Positions 1-13,140 of a DNA stretch of 64,000 nt are shown here, one piece after another (the stretch's first letter is position 1; the number at the start of each line of letters is the position of its first letter). Origin of the DNA: Protula sp. h YS-2021 (Eukaryota > Annelida > Polychaeta > Sabellida > Serpulidae); NCBI GenBank assembly GCA_949752745.1, contig OX457027.1:83005936-83069935 (forward strand). The letters are read 5' to 3'. The translations under genes and the position numbers were made by a program. The notes under the pieces are model-generated. The model made no database searches, was not told the origin of the DNA, and was given only the letters and a program-made list of their open reading frames with translations.

Positions 1-4
1 AGAA

Positions 5-558
5 ATGGATGACAATACCTACAGAGAAATTCTTAAGTTCAACACATCATTAGACCGGAAGTGTCCGAACTGGATTTACCAAATCCCAATCGAGAAACGA
101 GTTGATGCAAAATCGAAGTTTCGCCAGGGCTTGAGACCGTACAAAGTGGTAGATGGTGTGGTGATGCACGATGACAAGGTGGTTCTGGTCAAGGGCAAAC
201 TTGATGATGTTTTGAAATCGTGTCATAAAACTCCAACATCTTTTTGCAATTTTGGTCGCGATAAAACATACAGAAAAATTTCCAGTGTTCATGACTACAT
301 CAAAGTAGCGGAATGGGTAACAGTGGAACCTGGGCTACAGATGCGGAGATTCTAGCGACGGCTGGTCTTCTGGGATTAGACATAGTCATCTACTGCAAAG
401 AGTGAGACCAGCTGGACTGGATAACTTATCCTGTGTCTTTCCACAACAACTGTACGACAAAAATGAGACTATATTTGCAGGACATCTCCGAGCATTTTAA
501 CGTAGCTATTGGTGTTGAACATTTGAGATCATTCGGTGTGCACTGATAGACGTTATTA
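5..558 (+). pseudogene. H2C2 zinc-binding plus OTU-like protease relic
   Basis: An open frame of 116 codons from an ATG at 5 carries an integrase-type H2C2-like segment near residues 72-100 (CHKTP...NFGRDKTYRKISS). Just downstream, in a different frame from about 301, the translation reads TWATDAEILATAGLLGLDIVIYCKE, then a TGA, then further residues ending in ISEHFNVAIGVE. That series (W-x-T-D-x-E-I, DI-x-VY, and a terminal HF-x-V) is the C-terminal half of an OTU-type cysteine protease fold, including the likely catalytic-histidine region. The frameshift near 300 and the in-frame TGA at 403-405 make it a pseudogene, unless they are assembly errors. Similar H2C2-OTU proteins are, from memory, repetitive in invertebrate genomes, so this is probably mobile-element derived. 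The catalytic Asp/Cys N-terminal half of the OTU domain is not visible. Confidence 0.55.
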
Positions 559-620
559 GTGGTGGTGGGTATTACTACATAAAGTCAGTTTTAAAGATCT
601 GACGGAGGGCGGGGGGTGGG

Positions 621-780
621 GGTATAAAATGGCCGGGGGAGGTATGTTTTAGGCTAGCCCAATTTATATCCCGGGGTATAAAATAGGCTAGCCCAGATTA
701 TACCCGGAGTATATTCTAGGCTAGCTCAGGTTATACCAGGGTATAAAGTGGTCAGGAGTATATTCTGGGCTGTTATACCG
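621..780. repeat. degenerate tandem repeat, about 50 bp units
   Basis: Three to four imperfect units share GGTATAAAATRGGCTAGCCC followed by an AT-rich TTATACCCGG segment. It lies directly after a G-rich stretch (603-622). No coding potential is seen. Confidence 0.7.
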
Positions 781-2739
781 AGTCTTGCCCTGGCCTACTT
801 TTTCGCATTATCTTTCGCCGATCGAACACGCGTGTGATATGCTTGAAAAAGCAGTACACGAGCGCAACATCCCACCTGCGACATTGTCAGAGCTTAGACA
901 AACGATTGTGTAGGTGTGCAATACAGAATTTGGTAAGATTTATGCGACGCAGTTTAACTGCAGCGCGGGATGCTCACGGAGGAACACACTCGATATTAAG
1001 AGAGTATGTTTAATTGAGCGTGACATTGTCGCTTTTGATATAAAGTTGATTTTGCTTTCATATACAGAAAGCTTAATAATTCAGCTACAAAAAAATTATG
1101 TAATTATATTGACGAGCAATTAATTCTCACATGATACATTTTTCGGGTTTCAAAATTGCGTTTTTACTTTTGTTGAGTATATATCCCTGCAAATCAATCC
1201 TTTTGCTGAAAACACACCATGTCCCCTCGATGCATGCCATAAATATCCTTCAATACACTAAACCCTTTTCTTCCCCCGATATGCCCCTTAAGACAAAAAG
1301 TATGGATGAAACACATTTTCGAAAGTGATCTGTTGAAATCACACAATTTATAAAAAGCATGTTTTCAGTGTAACTGGAAACCTAAATGTTAATCGATGTT
1401 ATGCGTGTCTGAAATAATAGGCGTTTCTCACCAGTGAGGCTTCTCTTCCTTACAAGTCAATCTTATCATTGTTAAATCTATGTAAGGAAATCGCAAAAAG
1501 GAGGTAGGGGGAGGAGGGGGAGGGGGAGGGAGACGCTAAATACAAAAAAAAAATAAACTACCTGCCGACGGTTCCACCGGTGAATAGATAGACAAATGAT
1601 AGCAAGCCGTAATTAAGGAAAGTAAGAATTCATAAATTGTTGGCGTTGAAGATAGTGATATCTGCTTATCAAGACTCGCTGGGGCTTGAGATGTCTTGTT
1701 AGACTGGGGGCTAATTTGTTGGTGTGAAAGGCAAACAGGCTTGACAAAAGACCCTGTTGGGTTTATGGCCCAAGTTCGCGAAAGCTAATCAGTCATCCTC
1801 TCTTTTTTTTTCTCTCTCTCTCTTTGCCCCCTCTCTAAATTCTGTGAGAAGCATATCAAAGCAGTTACGGCGTGTAATATATACCGCTGATGATTATATG
1901 ATAATGTGTGTCACTCCTCCCACCTTTTAACTTGTGTGCGCACTGTCAACTGTCCGCTACGCGTAGCCCACTCATTACAACCATTATTAACCGCGCTGTT
2001 TCCTTTTTATACACAGATTCAATGACACACTGCTGTAATGAAATGGGGAAAATGATCGTCCTGCCCCTGCGGCACTGCAAGGGGTATAAAACTCTAGGGG
2101 TGAAATTGAAAATTACAAGTTGTCAAGGTTTGAAGAGATGCTGTTTAGCGCTGTGGACTTTCTCAGCGTTATTAATCGCTAGATGGCGTGTTGAGACCGC
2201 GTAGAGACGCAGTTGTTTTTTTTATGTTTGAACATTGCAACAATGGTGAGGAGAAACATCACCTTTCAGCAATAAATTACACCCAAATTTGCTGACTGCC
2301 TAAACAAATGCTACATCTCAGATTCTTAAAATGTTATCTCACCTTTTAAGGACCCCTCGCTTCTTATTCACCATTAGCACATAACGATCCATTGCACACA
2401 GATATTGTCATCAGGGATTACTGAAAAAACGTGCGACATTTTTTTCAGAGAAATTGTCATTTTCAGCACTGATATATTTTACTGAGCACCTTGTATGACT
2501 TAACAACGTAAACTCTAGACTGTCTTCACTGTTCCCAGCTGTAAGATGATTCGATTCTACATTTTCTCTTTTTATTAATAGCAATAGCAATAGTCCTTGT
2601 AAACTACACAAAGCGATTCCTGATTTCATTCAAATACAGTTTTAGTGATGGTTGAAAATATCAGAAAGCCCAGAAACTTTGATTGGTTTCCTTTTTACCA
2701 AACGTTAAAAAAATTACAATTAACAGGTTATAATCTGAT
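781..2739. other. no recognisable feature
   Basis: AT-rich sequence with a short purine tract (1500-1531) and a pyrimidine tract (1799-1837). Short open frames here (for example 914-1123 and 1908-2204) match no family I know. Confidence 0.5.
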
Positions 2740-2915
2740 ATTATTATTATCATTATTGTTGCTGTTGTTTTTGTTGTTATTCGTGTTGTTGTTGTTGCTG
2801 CTGTTGTTGTTAATAATAATGTTGCAGTTAGAATTATTGGAAGTAGTAGTGGTAGTAGTAGTAGAAGTAGTGGTTGCAGTAGAAGTAGTAACAGCAATAG
2901 TAGTAGCAGTACTCT
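2740..2915. repeat. compound trinucleotide microsatellite (TTA/TTG/GTA)
   Basis: Runs of TTG/TTA units followed by GTA units. The repeats keep frames open on both strands (poly-Leu, poly-Val), which should not be read as genes. Confidence 0.85.
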
Positions 2916-5900
2916 ACTCAAGTACGTGTAGATTGCCTTTTTTTCGCTTCGTTATGTAAAATATATAATGTGTATTGAATTTTACGAATTAAAATAAATT
3001 GTTTTTAATCTTATTTTTGGCAGATAATAGTATGGTTTTGATCTCTCCAGTTGAAGAAACAATAAGGGAAGTTTTGCACCAGCTTTCCCGGGCGACCATG
3101 TTGAGTCTTAATTTGAAGGTTGAAGCGACAAGGCTCAACTAAACTATCAATGAAATTATATATTTTGGTAGTATATTTTATATTATTTTTATATTTTATC
3201 GACTATAGAATTGGAGCTATTCTCCTTCCAGAACCTGAACCGAATCATCCCTCCATGTTGACTTTCCTGCACGGAGATTCCCTGTATTTAAATCTGTGAA
3301 CACATCACTGTGTTATTAAATTCCTAACTTATTTATTACCCATATGTAAAACAGTGATGCATGCAGCTATTCTTCCCAAGGAGTGATAACTCGTAATCAA
3401 CTCCAAATTTGATGATAATATTTGACGGGAAGGCACCCTTGTTCAAACCTACTTTGCGTGACTTGAGACACGTGTTCAAGAGGTCTTATTGTTCACAATA
3501 GTATAAATATCTATAATTTCCCCCCATTCCTCCCTTTTTCCCACCTGCAATCATTTCTATGACATAAGTCTGCGCAATTACGGATCTATGCTGGATTGAC
3601 AATACACCGCAAATGTATGAAATTTATACTTGTAAATTATCCTTCATTACCATTCCATGTTAACTTAAAGCAATAAAAAAATGTTGAAATTGGTTGAAAA
3701 GAAAGTCAGCAAGACTTATATTACGCTGTCAACGTTGAAACAATAATTGTTAATTTCGTCTCAAACCGTATGAAAGATTTCGACGTCTCTGCCCTGGTTG
3801 ATACTTAGTGGATATGTTACAGCCATCAGAATATAAGACAAGGCATGGTGGCAGGCTTAAATCAATTTTTGATGCATCGTCTTTTGCCAGTGGAAAATGT
3901 AATAATAAAATCCTTTGTGGAATCTAAAAGACATATATTGCTTTATTATTTTTTGTTATAATTATTGCTGTATTGATCAATATCATTAGAAATGTTGATA
4001 ATTAAAATGAACTATTATTAAGAAACACTGTTATTGTATCAGAGAAACTACTTATTCGTAAAAAAAAAGATCAGCCCCTTTATACTTACTCAATGCAAGG
4101 AAGTACAGACAGAAACTAATGTAAAATGGACAGATGTCAAAACTGTTACAAACTTATTCCTAAATAAAGGCGATGCAGAATCAATTCAGTTCAATGCAAA
4201 GAAAATCCCCCATGGTTTACGATTAATTTTTCAATCAAGCTTCATTTATATAGCAGTTCACTCCTGGAAATACAACATATTTAACTGAAAATAAAATGTC
4301 TATTTAGCAGGTCCTATAAAATAGTGTGACAAATAGTGCGTATTATAGTTATCTCACCTAAAAGAGGAAATTTAGATTAATAAAACAAAGTTAGATTAAT
4401 GACAAAAAAAGACAAATAGAGAAACATCTGTGAAACCAAAGCTAATATGAGAGAGAACTGATCTATTGCTTGATTTTGAAATCAAAATCTAATCCCGAAT
4501 AAAAAAAATAGGTTAGGTCTTTCCCCGGTGATCAAGGCTCGCATGTACTTTGAGACATAGCACTGTTTTTCCAGAGTATATTGCAAAATGATGTTGATTT
4601 AAAAAAATGACTTGAAAACAAGAGTTGATAAGATCATTTTGGTGTCAAAATCGAGCCTTTTGGGACAGGTTGATTACGGCAACATTCTACGTGGTATTAT
4701 GTAAATCGTCGTACCTGCCAGTCACACCTTGTTTGCAACGAGATTTGAACTGCAGAAAGGCACAGTTACGCCGCCAGGCATGTGTTACACTTTTAGCAGC
4801 TATTTTTAAGCCCTGAATTATAGTGTCACAGCTCATATTTGCAGACAAACCCGTTGTCACCCGCTGTGTCCCGCGATTAGCAAATCTCATGACCTCGCAT
4901 AGATTATGTGCTACTCTGTATTTTATTCAAATTAAACTTCATTTAAAACTTCTTTAAGAGTTACACCGCGCCAGTAGCTGTTAGCTTTTGTACAGAAACT
5001 TGCCTATAAATCGTTTAGTTTTTCAAAACCACCAGCCACCTAATTTCCGCACATTGGGAGTTTAGTATGAACCGATTATTCGTGATTTAAACCTGCTTAG
5101 TGTGTGATTTAGCAAGTGTTTTATGTCTCTCTAGGAGGTGGTGGGGTGGGAAGGGGGGAGGGGGGGGGAGGGGGGGCACCTCCAGCTTTGAACACAGTGT
5201 GAACATGTTAACATGTAAATACTGACAGACGTCCGGCGGCCGGACATAACAACCCATGACACTCACTTTCACAGGCATACGTTTGTCTCCCATTTCTCTC
5301 ATTTTACACACAAGAAAAGAACTCGTACTGTTCACTTTGTTTCCTCAAAAAGGCCTAATTTCCTTAACCGCTGACGAGGCTCCACGACGCTGCGAAAATT
5401 ACAGTCTATTCCTTGCCTTCCCGTCGCGATTTAATTTTCTAAATATGGAAGGCAACATAGCCATAAATGTTAAGAGTTAATGATAAAAAATGCCATTTAA
5501 GTCAGCTGCCGTTAACAGGGTATATAAAATGTTTATTAAAGTAAATAGAGTGGATGGCTGCGTGACCGGGGGGCAGACATACGACACCGGGGGACCGTAT
5601 AAACTAATCAGTAGCTGTCTCCAGTCTGTCTTGTTAATCGCACTGATTGATTGCCCCGCGAGTCGCTAATAAATCCAACGCTCCTTTTTGCGTCCTCAGG
5701 GAAGCTGGTTCTCTCCCTCTTTATATGTGTTTAAATTTCTTTTTTCATCTTTCTTAATTGCACATGCATTTTAAGGAAGCTGAGAAATATCAAATATTTG
5801 CGAACAAAAAGCAAAAAAAAAAAAAAAAGCAAAAAAAAAAAAAACAGCAACAACAAACACAAAAACAAACAAACAAAAAAACCTTAAACCTACAACAAAA

Positions 5901-7022
5901 ATTGTAAAAATAAAAGTATTTTTGCAAACTAAAAAAATAAGATTCACCTTATTTTACGATAAAAACTATGGTCGTCAGTGTCGAGATAAACACACTCTTT
6001 TGCACGGAGAAAAGAAATAGAACCAAATTTGATTTTTTTGCGATGCCGCAGTCTGTTTGTTAGGCAAGTTCATAAAAAAAGAGGTCAATAAAAATATATC
6101 GCAAAGTGATACTGATAGTTATCATATTTTAAATTAAGACAACGTTGAACTGCCATTTGCATCAGACTGAGAAGAAAAAAAAAGGAAAAAGAAAGACAGA
6201 AAAACGAAAGTGAAGTTGGAGAAATCTCCATGCTGAGAAAAAAGCAGAGGGATGTCAAGGTTAGTGTGTAAATAAAAAAGATGCCATCGCTCCCGTTTAC
6301 AGGACATTGGCTTAAATTAACCCCTGGTGACTTTGTAAATGACACTGAGGTGTGACATCGCTAAGAAGCTCTTCACAAAAATACGCAGTTAATGAGACTC
6401 TACATCATGACTGCTACTAAAAAAAGGTGAAAACTATGAATATTTAAAAGTGAAACTTGAGAGACATTGAAGAGTATAGACAATTAAACAAAGCAATGGT
6501 GAAACAATAATGGTTTAATATATCACATAATTTACAAGTATAGAGTGTCCACACGCCACACAATCACTGCATAAAAATGTCAGCGATATTGTTGTAACTT
6601 TTAACGTCTTGAAATTTAAAAGTTTACCAATTTTTAAGACAGTTGGGAGCCTTGTAAAGGCATGTTTCGTAGGAACTTCGTAGAATCTAACCAGATTAAG
6701 AGAACATGGTATATTGAGCCTAATTCCAACCAAAGCGTTTTTGTTTTTTAATGCCCAAACGCAGATGTTAATCTCGAACAAAAATAAATCAGTAAGATTA
6801 TAAAAAATACTGAACGGTGTTATAAAAATTCGACATTTATTCCACATTTATACAAATGAATGCCTTATTTAGGTGTATCTCTATTAGAAGAGATAACAAG
6901 TTATTAGAAGAAGAAGAGATAACAAAAGTTATTGAATTAGAAATATTTATATTTCATATCAAAATATTTTCAACGGATTAATGAGATTAAGAAGATTAAT
7001 AGCGATTAAGAAGAGCAAGAAG
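2916..7022. other. AT-rich DNA, no gene recognised
   Basis: Contains a G-rich tract (5131-5178) next to a CATGTTAACATG palindrome (5205-5216), and an A-rich low-complexity stretch with CAAA-type units (5811-5881). Open frames are short and match no family I can name. Confidence 0.5.
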
Positions 7023-7112
7023 TGGGTATCGTTAAACAGATAACAGATATCTATGCATGGTATAGAACTGGGTATCATTAAACAGATAACAGATATCTAT
7101 GCATGATGGAGA
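7023..7112. repeat. two-copy tandem duplication, about 47 bp
   Basis: Two near-identical copies of GGGTATCRTTAAACAGATAA followed by CAGATATCTATGCATG lie head to tail, starting near 7025 and 7072. Confidence 0.8.
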
Positions 7113-7646
7113 GAAGATATGTTTCATCTGGTTAGAGACTCTCATATGACGGATGTAATAAAATTAGCGGCATTAAAGATACTTCTCTAAGTTATTAATT
7201 AGCTAAATTAGCTAAATTATACTGACCCAAAAAGAAAGTATACAGTAAAGTTAAATGATTTTTTAGTTATTTGTGGTCTTTGTATTTATACATATAATTT
7301 GTTTTACCCTTTTACAGCGTATGTTAATTTTTAGCGCAATTAACGAAATAATGAGGTAGGTATGAAACAACTTGATTATTACCATAGGTACTGTTATAGC
7401 GAGTATGTGTTTGTGTTTAGGTACTGTTTCATTAGTCGTGTTTGTTCTTGAAACATAGGCACGTGTTTGAACAATCGAAACTTTTTTTAAACAATCACGA
7501 ATAAAAGTGCCACGGCTTACGCTAGCAGAAAGAAAGCAAGCAATCAGCATGTTTAATGTGGGAGTCTTCGAGGAGGCGCTTTGGTTGTACTCGCGCTCCA
7601 ATATATCGTTTTCAAAGACGATATGAAGAGACTAGAAGTACCACAT
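7113..7646. other. no recognisable feature
   Basis: AT-rich. The minus-strand open frame at 7263-7601 shows no motif I know. Confidence 0.45.
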
Positions 7647-8177
7647 GTGACGACCGCTCGTGACCGTTTTCACATTGCTGTAATGATTACTAACGAGAAA
7701 CCAGTCATTCACAATCCATGAATTTCCAGTCAAACAGTCATTATAATCGCCATAGCGAGCGTGGAATTTGTTGTCGCCGACCATTTGTTGGTCTCGTGTA
7801 TGATGCCCATCGGAGTCAAAATCGCGTTAACTGTGGAGAGCACATAGTCAGTGAGCTTGGAGACAGCGCAACTGGACTCGAGTGGTTTTTCGTAAGGAGT
7901 CAGCTGCGAAACCTTGCCCCTAATCCGTCTACTGACATGGTACTGAGTGCTCAAGTTGTCCCCTACATGCAGCAACACCCCGACGGTATCTTCATGCACG
8001 TAATGCGCGCCCTTACGGGCCTGACAACCTCCTCCACGCAACCATGCCGAACTTCGTCATACGCTCATTGAAGAGTGGCACAACTATCTCCAGTACATGA
8101 TCAACAGATTGGTTACGTCAGTACCAAGACAGACTCAAGCTATGCTCAGGGCTAATGGTGTACACACACAATATTAG
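7647..8177 (+). pseudogene. Tc1/mariner-type transposase relic
   Basis: Pieces of a Tc1/mariner superfamily transposase occur in family order but in shifting frames. VTTARDRFHI (from 7647) and ISSQTV represent the N-terminal helix-turn-helix part. CCRRPFVGLVYDAHRSQNRVN (about 7771-7834) corresponds to the conserved RRPYVGP...R-QNR-NW block. VVPYMQQHPDGIFMH (about 7946-7999) then NARPYGP is the region preceding and including the second catalytic Asp neighbourhood. LIEEWHNYLQYMINRLV ending in GVHTQY and a TAG at 8175-8177 is the typical C terminus. At least two frameshifts, an in-frame stop and the loss of the central DDE/D core show that it is dead. Family knowledge: these enzymes cut and paste their element at TA sites. 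I did not find clear terminal inverted repeats. Confidence 0.75.
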
Positions 8178-8973
8178 TCGGTGATGCATAATGACTTGTT
8201 TGTGCTAATCAAAAATGGCATCGGTGTAATACCCAAGTTACGTTTACTTATTTATTGCAAGGAGTATCGCTTTCATGTTTTGTCCAGCTGTACAGCATTC
8301 TTTTAACTTTCGGTGTGTGAAGTATTTAAAAATTCTTATGTGTAGTTTTTGATATTTCGGTGCTCAAAGTTGCTGTATACTTTCTTTATATTTTCTTTTT
8401 TGGGTTAATATATTTAATTTATTAGCAATTAAATTAAATCTGTAATCTTTTGAGTAATTTTATAATGAAAAACTAGAGAATTTAAGTTTACATTTATTCA
8501 GTATTGCAAAATGAACAAATTAACCGAACTGGAGATATCTCCAACTAAATAGAATCTCTGTAAGTAAGTAGATCAAAATAAAATATCGGCTAAAATATGT
8601 CTATATAAATTATATGATGCAGCTCCACAGCACATAGCAAATATAGTATGCATACAGTATCCAAGAATGTGATGCAGTATACTGGGGGGAGGGCAATTGG
8701 TACCATATGCGTTGCGGTGATAATGCCTTGTAATTTTGGGCTCAGACGCGGTCTGTGCGGGGTGCCAATTTCATTTAAAAAGATATAGTATTGATTCAGT
8801 GCTCTGCATTTGGTTCAAAAAGATTTATTATTTCAAAATTAGCAGTTAGCAATTTCTAGGCCATGAACATTCATGTAACCAGTTGGTATGTGAGTGCCCC
8901 CTCCCTGCAACTCAGGAATAAAACATTGTATCTAATATTGTGAAACTGGTAAAAGCTATATACGCTCTGACTC
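8178..8973. other. AT-rich DNA, no recognisable feature
   Basis: No open frame of note and no repeat structure recognised. Confidence 0.5.
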
Positions 8974-9362
8974 CGGTGTCACAGGATATCTTGTCCCCCC
9001 ACCAGCCCCGGATGTCTTACCCCCTAGGACAAGATATCCCAGGATAGCTTGGTCCGGTCTAGGTTAACTTGCCCCCCCCTCGCTATGGCAGCCACTCATC
9101 CTAGGATATCTTACCCCTCTGTTAATACAAAACTAAAAAGAATTCAGACAACAGTTTTAAATTTCACAAGCCTGAGTATTTTGCTCCTTAATATTTGAAA
9201 TATGTGCATCCTGTGATTTGTGGTGTCGAGGGTTTCAGAGAGCAGATCCCTGAGGTTTGAAGGCAAGCTTCTTATAAGTGGGGGCCAAGATATCCTAGGA
9301 TATCTTGTTTAGTGGGGAAGGGGGGTCAAGCTATCCGGTAGCCAAGATGTCCTGCGTCACCG
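8974..9362. mobile_element. MITE with GATATC palindromes and short TIRs
   Basis: The left end CGGTGTCACAGGATATCTTG and the complement of the right end (CGGTGACGCAGGACATCTTG) form about 20 bp imperfect terminal inverted repeats with four mismatches. The interior has several GATATCC(T/C)AGGATA(T/G)C palindromes, the best being a perfect 22 bp palindrome at 9286-9307 centred on CCTAGG. There is no coding capacity. A target-site duplication was not obvious. Related ends appear at 61200-61217 and 61588-61605. Confidence 0.6.
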
Positions 9363-11039
9363 TAATAAAAGCACAGGCGAGATTGTCCATTGCAGATATT
9401 ATGTCTGTGTTATTACGTAGTATCTATTGTTTAAGTTCCACCCCAAAGACAGGATTCTTTCGTTTATGGTTAATTTTTGTCCTGTACTTCTATAAATAGT
9501 TTGTTTTAAGGGCTTTAATCTGCACCATTGTCTTAAGAACGGTTCCAATGAAATGAAAATATCCTTGCGGATAACTGAACCACACCATCCTGCCCGTAAC
9601 CATCTCTTTCCTAATCGAGGAAGCGTTGTCCTTAGGAACTTCCTGATGAAGAATTTGCTTACAGCAGTTATGTTTACCATAATTTGCGTCACATCGCAGT
9701 CACCATAAATTTACATTTTTGAATTTTTGAAGAGTCAAGAAAATAAGTTCATTGGTTAACTTGTAATAAAACATTTTTGTCATCTGAAATACTTCAAAGG
9801 CATTTTGTTTAAAACAATACGATAGAATTTTGCAGCTTATGGTCTTTATAAAAGAAGCAATGGTGTTTCAAATTATTTGTAACTTTAGTTATTTCATTTT
9901 CTGGTCAACCTTACAACACATAGAAACCATGGTATAAGTATTACGAACTTGTTGGTTATTTTTTACTTTTGTGTTGAAATTTAGGATGGTTGTATTTGTA
10001 CAAGAATATTGGTGTGTAGGTTTGTAATCAATATGATGTAACTATTTCGGTTTTACAAAAGTACTCTTTGTGTTGCGGGGCATTATAGAACTACAGTAGT
10101 TTCTTTTGCTCAATCTCAGCATAAGGAATCAGGAAGCACTGGAAACATTTTTCGATGTTTCACACCGGTAAATCTAGCTTAAAGGAAAATAATAAGTTAT
10201 AATGAATAAATAAACCATTGTTGTACCTTAAAATCATGCTCCAAAGAAAACTGTGAGAAGAAGACAAGGAAACGCCTTTAAACTGCGTGGATTGACCATG
10301 GACTTTGCTGCTCTTTTCCGTCTCACAGAGGGAGAGGCTGTTCTCACTTGGCTTAAATTTTTTATAAGATTCTAAATCGAACAGATCCCTCCCTAAAAAT
10401 TCTTAATTAGAAAAGTGTGCTGATTTAAAACTAAATTCGAAACGATCGTTCTACAGGTTTTACTCAGTTGAGGACATATCGTTTACTGGGTGGGCTACGT
10501 TCTTTTCTGCAGCACACACACCCAGCTAAACAAGCTATGGTGGTGACCCATCCCCTACTGAGGGCTCATATGAGAATTGAATTTTCAGAGGCCAAACTGC
10601 GCTGACTTCTAAGACCAATGTTTCCTCGATGAACATTTGTCAAATAAATAAATTTATTTTATTTAGTAAACAAACGGGTTCATTTACACAAGTTTACCTA
10701 TTCTGGACACTCGAATGAGTAGGTTTCCAATGGGAATTTCCTTTTTTATTATTGAATTAGTAATATTGGAATCGAATTAAAGGATCGACTAAAGTTTGAT
10801 AATGTCCCAACACGACACAGAATCCCTTACTAAAACTGGCTGTACAATATCGATAAAACATTAGAAAATTTTCGCTACCGACTAGGGAAAATTACACTTC
10901 AGGGCACAAAAATACGATTTTGAAAACTTAAACATTCAGAATTTTTTAAAATGTGTTAAAAGTCATGCCAAATTGTCAGTTTCATCAAAACTTGCGCAAC
11001 ACAGCTTTTGACATGTTATATCCTCACAATCACCCTGAC
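9363..11039. other. AT-rich DNA, no recognisable feature
   Basis: No gene, RNA or clear repeat recognised. The minus-strand frame at 9399-9692 shows no known motif. Confidence 0.5.
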
Positions 11040-11420
11040 ATCTTGACCACGTCTAGTTGAGGTTGCGTCAGGCTCCAAACCAAATTGCAACGTTACATAT
11101 CGTTATAATGTATTTTTGATGTTGATGTTGGTGGCGCCATATATCAAAGTCTTTGACGCAGCGCTGAATAGATGTTGATAAGCAACGAAGTGTAGACGTT
11201 GATTATGCTCGCAAAAACACTTTCGCAACATTGAATGCGGTTGTAATGTTGCTGTGATGACATGTGCGACCATCAACGACTATTCAACGTCTTTGACACC
11301 CAACATGCATTTGATAAACGCTCTTATGCGTGAAGTTTATTTTCGTTGCCGAAAACCCAACGCTTGATATATTTTAGAAAATCGACGATTTATGTCGGTG
11401 TATTTATTGTTTGCGACTTA
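11040..11420. mobile_element. diverged copy of the ACGTCG/AACGTT MITE family
   Basis: Contains dispersed GACGTTGATT, CAACGTCTTTGAC, CAACATTGAATGCGG and ACCCAACATGCATT-like blocks that recur in the clearer copies at 13735, 15430, 34420, 45225 and 61303. Ends are not resolved. Confidence 0.45.
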
Positions 11421-12917
11421 ATGAAATCCAAAATGGCATTTATATGTGAAAACAACTTTATACCAACTGTGGATGTAAGCATTCCCGAAATATGGGAGAT
11501 AAGTGTCCCCGCTTAGATATTTTCTGTTCTGCCTAACTCCAGATACAGCAAATAACACACACGCACAATAATTGCTAACTCTTTGTCGGTAGTGGGGAGA
11601 TCAATAGCTTGTGCTGTTAGTTACATCAGAGCGTGTGCCTACCTTATTATGGACTTCAATGGCCAGATTCCAATGTTCAATTTTGCACACAAAGTGTTAA
11701 TGAAATGCTGAAAAATTTAGGTGGACCAGCTAGAGATGCTACATTATGTCTCTGCGAATATAGTCGTCCCAGCCCCAATAGTCCGTCTAAGAGGAGTGCG
11801 CGTGACAAGGTACAGGCGAAAAAAGGATTCATACGGAAGCACCTGACCAAATCATAAGAATTCAATAAAATATGGGAACTGCAAATACCCAAGTGTAATT
11901 ATGTACACCTAAAATCTCATGAAATATTAATGCTCTAGGTAAAAAGAAAACAATTCCAAAACGCAGCAAAAAACTTAAAAAGTACCACAACGTCCGTAAT
12001 ACTTCGGTGATGGCTTTTACGATATAGTATCTTTCAGACTTGAGAACATTGTAATTAAATGACAGTTAAGAGACCACCATTTAACGTAGTCAAATAGGTA
12101 TGCAATGCCATTATATTATATTTGCGTATCTGTTTCTGTTTTCTAGCCGTTCAGTTTAAGTCTGTTTTAAGCCAGAAATCGAGAAATTGTGTCGATGCAC
12201 CCTTCAAACTACAATTTTCAGAAAACTGTAGCGCTGGCGAATTCGGGCACACATCTGTATAGAGATTCGTTGACAATACTAGAAAACAAAATTTGGATAA
12301 ATTGGATGGGTACCATGAGCGACAGTGTGTATTTGTATAGTCCGAGGTCTAAGTTTGGAGCCTTTAGGTTGGTGGGGGGAGGGGGACGGAGAGTTGATTT
12401 ACACTGTTGATATGAAGAGTTTGTAATCTATCCGTAAAATAATCTGAAGGAAAAAAGAAAAATTTACACCTAAGAATTTGACTATTTTTAAATAGTAAAG
12501 TGTTTTCCTGACATTTTTACCAGCAGTACATGGCCCAGTTTTACAACACATTTTATTTTATTTTTATACCCCACTTTTCAAGGTGCTTATGAAGTGTTTT
12601 AATATGTTGGTCATTATCGATGTGGGTCCCTCTTCTTTGAACTTATCTTCCTTTCGACCTTTCTGATGCATAACAAACATTTAATTACACTTTAGAACGT
12701 AGTGGTTAGTTTGAACCAGCGCACATTAAGTTGTCGCTACTTCCACATCGCCGCAAAGACATAGGCATGTTGCAGGCTGATACCTTAATGCTATTGGTAG
12801 TTTGATGCTTCAGATGTTTGGTGTTTACAAATTACGGATGCAATATCATGACATAGAAGGCACCCAGGATAACGTCCTAGCGTTACTACTCCTCCTTAGT
12901 ATCGACGTATCCGGCAA
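11421..12917. other. no recognisable feature
   Basis: AT-rich, with several short frames (11633-11857, 12189-12410) without known motifs. Confidence 0.45.
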
Positions 12918-13140
12918 ATGCACCTATTTGATCACTTTCGCAGTGTGACAGTAACCGCAGCGGAGACACCTGGAAGGACAAACAGTAGGATAATTTCAAA
13001 AGTAGTCAATAGATATCTCCGTGAAACCGGAAAGTGGGCGCAAGGATCGCATATCGGAATGACTTTGAATGACCGAAGAGATCAAAATCAAAAGCATTTG
13101 GCGAACGATCAAAATGAAAGCTGGATAGAACGAAATATCA
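12918..13140 (+). pseudogene. Tc1/mariner-type transposase N-terminal relic
   Basis: The translation HLFDHFRSVTVTAAETPGRT, then NSRIISKVVNRYLRETG, matches the characteristic helix-turn-helix block of Tc1-like transposases (HLRNRF..ATVTA..TPGR.NPRIS..TVRNRLRE.G). The following HIGMTLNDRRDQNQKHLAN is a decayed version of the YVGP.LT.RHRQNRL.WA block. The catalytic DDE/D core is absent, so only the DNA-binding part remains. It is a different copy from the relic at 7647, since the overlapping segments differ. The open frame continues to 13274 without family similarity. Confidence 0.6.

Noticed and set aside
2645..2959. Leu/Val-rich frame resembling a membrane protein
   Set aside because: The hydrophobic run is the TTG/GTA microsatellite, with no flanking protein-like sequence.
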